Position numbers and translations under genes: made by a program. 64,000 bases of DNA, from NCBI GenBank assembly GCA_029964075.1, contig CM057136.1, positions 4,402,001-4,466,000 on the forward strand. The letters run 5' to 3'. Shown in pieces: positions 58,301 through 64,000 of the stretch. Position 1 is the first letter of the stretch. Each line of letters opens with the position of its first letter. The notes beneath the pieces are model-generated. The model was not told the DNA's origin. It searched no databases and worked only from the letters and a program-made list of their open reading frames with translations. This stretch comes from Patiria pectinifera. Lineage: Eukaryota > Echinodermata > Asteroidea > Valvatida > Asterinidae.

Positions 58301-61300
58301 CGAACAAGGTATGATGAATTCAGTCGGAGAAGATTATTGGCCTCTCTCAGCAAAACTTCCTTCACACTTTTATCGTTGCTGAGGTAGCACAGGTACATAC
58401 AAAAGATTCAATGGCAAAAATGAAAAGGTAAAATGCAGTAGTCTATAAATATTTTTGTACAGTAACCATGGTAGTGTACAGACTTGATCCTTTTATCAGT
58501 TCCGTATCCTGAATATTCAGGATTACAAGCACGTCACACATCTCACTAAGATGTAAAACTTGAAAGGCTAGGCAGTGATAGTACATGGACTCAAAATATG
58601 TCACTTCTTAGTTCAAAGACTGAGTATTCACGTGACCACAAAGTCCACATATATATAAAGATCAAAAACACAAAACAACTCATACTTATCAAATGTTTTG
58701 ATATATGATATATACATGTAGGCCTTCTTAAAGGGACTGACAATCTGTGAGTTTGGTTTTTTTCAAACCATTATATGGGTCAAATGTGTGCAAAGCATTA
58801 TTGGCTAGAAAGCTAACAATTAATAAAGTAAACCTACCCAATGGAAAAAGATTTAACCGCCACTCTTTCGCCTATGTACATTGCTGAGTAGTTCTCTCCA
58901 AAGCGGCCCTTGCGGGAGTCAGATTTGTCTTTGAGCTGGTCTGGATTAATTTGCTGCAGGCTTGCCTCTACTCTCTGGTACTTGCTGATTGTGCTTGGGT
59001 TCTCTACAGTAAAAGGAGATGGCACAGCATACAATGTATAGGGCTCGTTCAATGACAGCTATTTCTGTAGGAGAACTGCAACTGCGTATTTTACGCAATC
59101 AAACAAGCTTTGCGCAGTGTAGAAAATTATCCAAACACGCGTGCTTGTTGCTCAAAATGTGTTCGAAATACGACGCAGCCGATGCACGTTATGCCAGTTG
59201 ACGCTCAAAATACCGATGCACGTGGATGGTCTGTAGGAAATGACGTCATTTGAACGAGGCCAACAACAGTTTTTGACAATTCAGATGCAATCTTGAAAAC
59301 TTCTGCAGCCAATTTCACGAAACCTTATGCAATGGCGCAACTCCGCTTGTGCCACAATTTATAGCGTAAGCTGCGCAACATTTCACGCTGCACAACATTT
59401 CACTTATGTCACATTTCACTAAAGTCTCATAGTCCATGACTTGCACAAATAAATTATGGCGTTACTTGCACAATCATTTTTGGTGGTGCAAGTTGTGGCG
59501 CAGCGACTGAAAATGACCTATTTTACAAGTAAATCGTGATCGTCATGGTGCCTGCCATGGCACAACTTATCAAGGTTGATACAAGACACTCACAGATTTG
59601 TGTTTGAGGTACATTAATTGCTACTTTACTCGTGACAGAATTTTTAGAGTTGCCGCACAACTCCGAAGAAAGTCAGACAAAGTTATTTTCAAAATAGTGG
59701 GCCGAGGTGATTCAACGATTGTTTTGTGAACGAATAAATTCATACACAAACAGCCTTCGTAAATGCTGTTATCCTCATCAAAGCTGTTTATATTATTTTA
59801 AACATTGCACAGCTAAGCCAAAGTCCTGAAATTGATCGTAAGTTTATTGCACAGCCGCGCAACAAATTTGTTGCGTATGTCCTATGCATGGCGCAAGCTG
59901 CACACTTTATTGTGAATTCGGCTGCTGGTCTGATAACCACCCACTAAAATTAAACTTGTGGGTATACCATGAAAGTCCAGCCTCCAGTGTTGAGAAGAAT
60001 TAATTGTGATCTGTACATCCAGGCAAATCCTGGTAATAAACACTCAAGTGCGATTTATTTATTTATTAACAAGCCGATCAAAACGTGTTTTTTTAAATGA
60101 AGCTCTCCAAAATAATTGTACATGTACTTACCAGATGAAGTTGTAGGCGGAACTTTCAAGTCTTCCAGCATCTTCTTGATTTCCTCTTGTCCTGTAATTT
60201 TAAACGAAAGACTTGGTTTAATTTGAAATTTACAGAAATCCTGTATGCATGTTATGGGCTCTGTCATAGAACAATGAATGGATCACATGTACATCATACA
60301 AACTAGGCCCAATTTCATGGAATTTTGGCTTATGCGCATACGTAATATATATCCCGCAACTAAGGATTCTGTGCTTTTAGGGTTAGCGCAGAAATTTTCT
60401 TCTAGCACTGTTAGTACAGAATGTTGATATAAGTGCACAATTCTGTGGTTATCATAGCAGTGTCGTAAAAGTCTGCAATCTTTTAATTTGACTCACCTTG
60501 GGCCAACTTGGAAATGTCATCCTGTATTTTCTCAGGTCCTGCAAGGACAAGGAAATAAAAACGCACATGTTCACAACTATAGCACTTTACAAGACCAACT
60601 AAATATATGTTAAAAAGCAAATGTCATTTTTCAGCCATAAAAGCTCTCAAAACTGAAATATTGGGAAGAATAATGTAGACATCAATCACTGGTATGTACT
60701 AATGGTGAATGGTGCCGTGCAGACAATTATTACATGTAGCTTAACAGAGGAGTTGCATATATTGTATATATCAAAGTAGACCTAGTAACTGGGGCGTTCA
60801 AACTCCTTTTTTTCCGTACTAGTCTACATGGTCTAGTACACCCCACGGTTACCCTCCAAAGTCTAATTTTGTCAAAAAGAGTTCTAGCACCCCAGCTACT
60901 GGATCTTATATCAAGGCATGAGGGATATGTACATTTATGCTGAAAAAGACTTTAAATGATTTGTCTGCATACATGTATAAACAGTATTAGAATAGAAGTA
61001 AAAAACTCAAAATTTACAGGTATGTACATGTATGGCATGCATGTATGAATACACTGAAATAAACATAATGAGCATGCATAGGTACTGAACTGATCGATTC
61101 ACAGACTACCGTGAAAATGCATTAACTCCTTACCGCCAGCTGATGGCTCTAGACCATAGAGCTGTATCATACAGATTTATATAACACCCAAGTAAATCAT
61201 TGTTATTTAATTGATTGGAGGATTGTACGTCACGCGGCATTCACTAATTGAACCAATGCATGGCCTCCGTCATAACTGTGCATTTTGGTTCCATCTATTC

Positions 61301-62621
61301 GTCCCATCCCTTTTGATCTATTGCACGCTGCGTGCACGCTAATAAAAAAAGACGCACAGCCGCCCAGCGCTATACGATCATGCACTATAGCAGTGCAAAA
61401 CTTGCCTCCAAAGTTGATGCAGTTGCCTTGATGATATTTTTGCATTGTTTTAAGAACTATTACTATGTTAATTTTCATTATTGTCAATGATCTGACTTTT
61501 AAACCTTTGTTACCCTTGAACAAGCGGAAAAGAAAAGTGGATAATGATACAATTTTGTATTTTAAAGTTTTATCCTCCAATCGAATGACAAAGATCTACT
61601 TGGATGTTATACAGAACAAATAATGAATGTTTTGCATTAGTGCAAAGGTGAGAATATTTTCATTTGTTGAAAGATGGAGGGTTCCATTCAACTCGGCTGG
61701 AACATTCAATCTTTCAACTCACGAAAATATTCTTACCATTGCACTCGTAAACATTCATTATTTGTATACTATGCTCTAGACGCAGCTCGATGAAAGCCTA
61801 TAAGCCGAGGCCCGCTATTGCCGCATTCCAGCTGCATAGCACATCCATTCATAGACAACAGCTGAATGCCTGCACATACATATTCCATTCAATGTGCAGC
61901 TGTCCGTGGCTGAACAATACCAGCGTCAAGGGGTTAAGAACCAAAGATGCAACATTTATGTTGAACACTGCTATGGCCTACCACAAAGCTCAAATTTTTC
62001 ATATTTTCTTCGATTCACATTTAATATGGAAGGAAATTTTAACATTTTGCTGCACAAAATCTCACACACATTTGCCATACATGTACAATTTGCAAAGAAA
62101 TACATGGTGAGCTGATTCAATGTACCTGCATGATATGCCCCAATGAGGTCGCGTTCATCCTCCTCTTGATCCACTTTGTCATCCTCAAGCCTACTAGGAT
62201 TGATGTACGGATAAACAACTTCTCTGTTTTCAGTTGCCAGACATAACACAAGGGCTGATGTCTTAAAGTCAAGTTCCTCACTGTACTCATCAAAGTCCCT
62301 ACCAATTCTGCCTGTGTAAAGTAACTTGTACAAATCAGGAAATCGATGGTTGTCCAGTGATACAAGGAAGTCATGAATTCTCTTAAAAAGTTGTAGGATC
62401 CCACCAAGCACTTTACTGAACAATTTCAGACCTTGAGGTGTTCGTGCATGATCAGGCACATGTTGCTCACTGCTGGCCAATTTTTCAATGGGTGGCATCA
62501 AATCATCGATACGATTTTTGAGACGGCGATGGCGCTTCTTGAAGTCTTTAACTTCTTCAATCCTTTCGTATATTTTTTTTGCTGTGCTTACAATCATCTG
62601 TGCCAGTGAAAGGACGTCCAT
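49331..62621 (-). CDS. MLKL-like: MLKL-like protein: four-helix-bundle N-terminus plus pseudokinase domain (11 exons)
   Basis: Exons (minus): 62621-62126, 60538-60497, 60191-60132, 59003-58838, 58378-58275, 57455-57226, 56847-56708, 54829-54780, 51380-51240, 49894-49865, 49356-49331; phases agree and total 1,485 nt (494 aa; human MLKL 471). Exon 1 encodes a helical domain (MDVLSLAQMIVSTAKKIYER; KKRHRRLKNRIDDLMPPIEK) resembling the MLKL membrane-permeabilising bundle. Exons 2-3 are a brace-like linker. The kinase-like domain keeps GRFGENYSAMYIGERVAVKS (Lys) and LLREANNLLRL (Glu). Its catalytic loop is MHRDVTSDVFLVDN (Asn lost) and DFG is replaced by ISGVGFAA. Later blocks: YISPERWADVNYEPDKRSDI, SYGIVMWEIASGSKPYE, DDCRQFDPEDRP. 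MLKL executes necroptosis when phosphorylated by RIPK3. The last two exons are tentative. A 5' UTR intron acceptor lies at 62,647. Alternative: another TKL pseudokinase with a similar bundle. Confidence 0.8.
50286..50353 (-). mobile_element. tRNA-derived SINE head (reverse orientation)
   Basis: On the minus strand an A-box-like GGTTGACGTAGCGG and an exact B box GGTTCGATTCC surround ACCTCTGTGACCC. This is the same layout as the SINE at 12.6 kb. The tail is not clear. Confidence 0.7.
50792..50964. mobile_element. 173-bp Tc1/mariner-type MITE
   Basis: Inverted ends CAGTCGAATCTCGTT and AACGAGATTCGACTG are flanked by TA (50,790-50,791; 50,965-50,966). Inside are inverted TTTGTTATA..CAGAATTTTGTATTA blocks. 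It lies in the intron between kinase exons at 51,240 and 49,894. Confidence 0.85.
52505..53643. mobile_element. 1.14-kb TIR element with GCGGCTTATA subterminal repeats
   Basis: Ends GTAATTTTCGGAATATAAGC and GCTTATATTCCGAAAATTAC are perfect inverted repeats. Several TGCGGCTTATACGCCG copies follow inside both ends (about 52,560-52,600 and 53,538-53,630). Frames inside do not resemble a transposase. It sits in the intron between exons at 54,780 and 51,380. Confidence 0.85.
53738..54281. mobile_element. Palindromic MITE with TACCCCCGTCACACCGG ends, plus partial older copy
   Basis: Arms at 53,846-54,025 and about 54,120-54,281 are nearly exact complements rich in CCGCAGTGG/CCACTGCGG motifs. The ends CCCCCGTCACACCGG are flanked by TA. 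Directly to the left (53,738-53,845) lies another left end (TACCCCCGTCACACCGGAAG) without a matching right end, so one copy probably inserted into another. GC-rich, unlike its surroundings. Confidence 0.85.
55196..55310 (+). pseudogene. Possible non-LTR RT C-terminal scrap
   Basis: One frame gives WNKLPNGIRNSTTEI preceded by a Phe/Thr-rich stretch in a shifted frame. This resembles the FxxRxxxxWNxLPxxI tail of non-LTR RTs. It is short, so weak. Confidence 0.3.
55836..56017. repeat. ~180-bp hairpin palindrome
   Basis: TGGAAACACCATGTGCGAA and AATGGTTCTGAAAAGAACCA in the left arm are complemented in the right arm (GGTTCTTTTCAGAACCATT; TTCGCACATGGTGTTTCC). The centre is AGAGTTTATACCTCT. No coding sequence. 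Confidence 0.85.
57800..58200. repeat. C-rich dispersed repeat in an intron of the MLKL-like gene
   Basis: C-runs at about 57,820-57,860 and the block GGAGGCTAAGAGTCCAGAGA + A-run + GTACATTTCAGCAC resemble 43,715-43,880 inside the transposon in the polymerase gene (GGAGGCCAAGTGTCCGGAGA + A-run + TACATTTCACAAC). Ends are not defined. Confidence 0.5.
59320..59740. repeat. Dispersed repeat related to 7,000-7,400
   Basis: It shares ordered blocks with MTTP intron 15 (GCGCAACATTTC.., CAGCGACTGAAAAT, AAGGTTGATACAAGA, GAATTTTTAGAG). It lies between exons at 60,132 and 59,003. Confidence 0.6.
61180..61766. repeat. Two adjacent inverted repeats (61,180-61,610 and 61,614-61,766)
   Basis: The first has ends CCAAGTAAATCATTGTTATT..GATTGGAGGAT and ATCCTCCAATCGAATGACA..TACTTGG around about 350 bp. 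The second is a hairpin with arms CAAATAATGAATGTTTTGCA and TGCACTCGTAAACATTCATT-ATTTG. Both are in the first coding intron of the MLKL-like gene and are likely MITEs. Confidence 0.7.
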
Positions 62622-62966
62622 TTTTGTTGTATGTCTTTGTATTAGGCTGAAAAGACAAGGAACATGAATGTTCTGAAATAGCAGTCACACCAAAAAGAAA
62701 AATTCCAAACAAAAGAACGTTTTAACGAGTCACATCCTTAAAATACTATTAGGCCATCAAGTTTGGATTTTTGTTTGTTCAGCATGCCAAGAAAGGTTGA
62801 TCTTTGGCTTAATATTCTAGCCCCTGTCTATGGCCAGTCATGTGGACTATAAACTCTGTGCTTCGGAGGCATGAAGTTTAGTCCAGTGACTGGCCACACT
62901 GTCTACACTGTATACATGTACTAGGGCTGAGCAAGGTGTGCTACAGTAATAGTAAATATAAATTAT

Positions 62967-63130
62967 ACTTGCCAACTGGCGCTGCAGCGCACACCCGAAA
63001 ACTGTTTGTCGGCCACCTTCAGCTGCTGTTCTACTGCAGCCGTGATGCAAGTGACGCAAGCCTCATACTAGTGCAGCAGTGGTACATCAAACAGTCGTCG
63101 GGTGTGCGCTTCAGCGCCAGTTTGCAAGTT
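62967..63130. repeat. ~165-bp inverted repeat
   Basis: ACTTGCCAACTGGCGCTGCA..GCGCACACCCGA at the left is complemented by TCGGGTGTGCGC..TCAGCGCCAGTTTGCAAGT at the right. The loop is about 70 bp. A likely MITE upstream of the MLKL-like gene. Confidence 0.8.
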
Positions 63131-63224
63131 TGACTCGTGTGCGCGCTGTGCACGGTAATCGCGGCACATTGCCATTCCTTTGTACCAACAACTTTTGGCT
63201 AACCGAGATCATACCGATCCTGGG

Positions 63225-63364
63225 GGGACAGATCTTTTCGTATAGCTGCACCACGTCTTTGGAATAGTCTCCCCATTAACATCCGATCTAGCACATCTCT
63301 CAGCTCATTCAAAATGGCTCTGAAAACACACTACATGTACTATAATCTAGCCTACACCACATAG
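63225..63364 (+). pseudogene. Non-LTR retrotransposon ORF2 C-terminal tail
   Basis: The frame RSFRIAAPRLWNSLPINIRS then STSLSSFKMALKTHYMYYNL ends at a TAG at 63,362-63,364. The F(R)xAAPxLWNSLPxxIRxxxSLxxFKxxLKTH pattern is the standard end of CR1/L2-like RTs. Only the last ~45 residues are present, as expected for a 5'-truncated copy. Confidence 0.8.
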
Positions 63365-63588
63365 TAAGCTTTTCTGCTTGTCAGACTGTACATTACATGT
63401 ACATTGTTTTTTTCTTTTCTATTTTTTATTTTTTTTATTATTTTGGTAGTGTATATTTTGCCGGAGGTAACGCCGGCAAACTAACGTTTACTAAAGGTTT
63501 GCCGGCGGCAATCCATATCAACAGAGGGCGCTGTACTCTTTAAGATAGGGCTGAATTATAACAGGTATTAAATTCCCACCAAAGTTGT

Positions 63589-63665
63589 GTAGCACAGTTG
63601 GTGCAGTGGTTAAGCAATAGTTCTAGTGAGTGGGATGTCCCGAGTTCGAATCTTGAGCCCACAAC
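63589..63665 (+). mobile_element. tRNA-like SINE head
   Basis: A box TGGTGCAGTGG (about 63,599) and B box GTTCGAATC (about 63,643) are at tRNA spacing. No acceptor stem pairing is obvious and an AT-rich tail follows, so a SINE rather than a tRNA gene. The head differs from that at 12.6 kb. Confidence 0.65.
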
Positions 63666-64000
63666 GATTTAAAGATTTTTTTTCCAATCCCCAAATAAAT
63701 AAGAATATTCTTCTTTTATTATTTTAATATGTCTCAAACATTTTATTGCAGAGTACTACTTTTTCTTTTTCAGATTTGTGGCTCTGGAGGATTTTTTTTA
63801 AAGGGAAATAAAGTCCGAAATTATAAAATGGTCTGATTCCCATATTGTTAATACAAAAATACAACGATAATATTGGCATGGAGCCAGACTAAAATTTGTC
63901 ACCGGTGTCACGGTCTCACTTCTCCAGCGTGCTAGCTTCTCCGGGTGGATTCGGCGGACTGTTGAGCACGTTACAGTGCACGTTAATGTGTCCGCTGTGC

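Overview
The window looks like nuclear DNA of an animal, most likely a marine invertebrate. Genes are cut into small exons with GT..AG introns, intergenic DNA is AT-rich, and mobile elements are dense and often nested. The tRNA-headed SINEs, DIRS-type reverse transcriptase, long foldback elements built of subrepeats (like the TU elements known from sea urchins) and a Polinton-like element would fit an echinoderm or related deuterostome. That placement is inference and not secure.

Two host genes can be rebuilt exon by exon, both on the minus strand. The first (22,713 to 6,570, 16 exons) is a microsomal triglyceride transfer protein (MTTP). All splice phases agree and the exons sum to 2,661 nt, or 886 residues, against 894 in the human protein. 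Its introns hold a 34-bp-period minisatellite, MITEs and a SINE. The second (62,621 to about 49,331, 11 exons) encodes an N-terminal four-helix-bundle-like domain, a short linker and a kinase-like domain whose DFG Asp and catalytic-loop Asn are replaced. This is the layout of MLKL, the necroptosis effector. The exons sum to 1,485 nt, or 494 residues.

From about 32.9 to 45.7 kb lies a decayed Polinton/adintovirus-like DNA virus relic, bracketed by inverted repeats of about 180 bp. It keeps an A32-like packaging ATPase, part of a protein-primed family B DNA polymerase, a likely major capsid protein C-terminus, several conserved virion-like proteins with membrane segments, and a TFIIB-like zinc-ribbon factor. 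A 2.25-kb TA-flanked transposon has split the polymerase gene, and a deletion has joined the polymerase to the capsid gene. No integrase is visible.

The rest is mostly transposon archaeology. There is a foldback element (0.5-3.8 kb), a DIRS RT remnant (3.8-4.2 kb), a pogo/Tigger-like transposase with a C-terminal PHD-like finger and two frameshifts (23.7-25.5 kb), a palindromic foldback at 27 kb, and a 173-bp satellite at 28.8-29.4 kb. Two copies of a 512-bp element have perfect 9-bp target duplications (29.6 and 32.3 kb). A hAT-like element contains a non-LTR RT fragment (47.3-48.6 kb). Many hairpin MITEs sit inside the MLKL-like gene's introns. I saw no CRISPR array, rRNA or functional tRNA.
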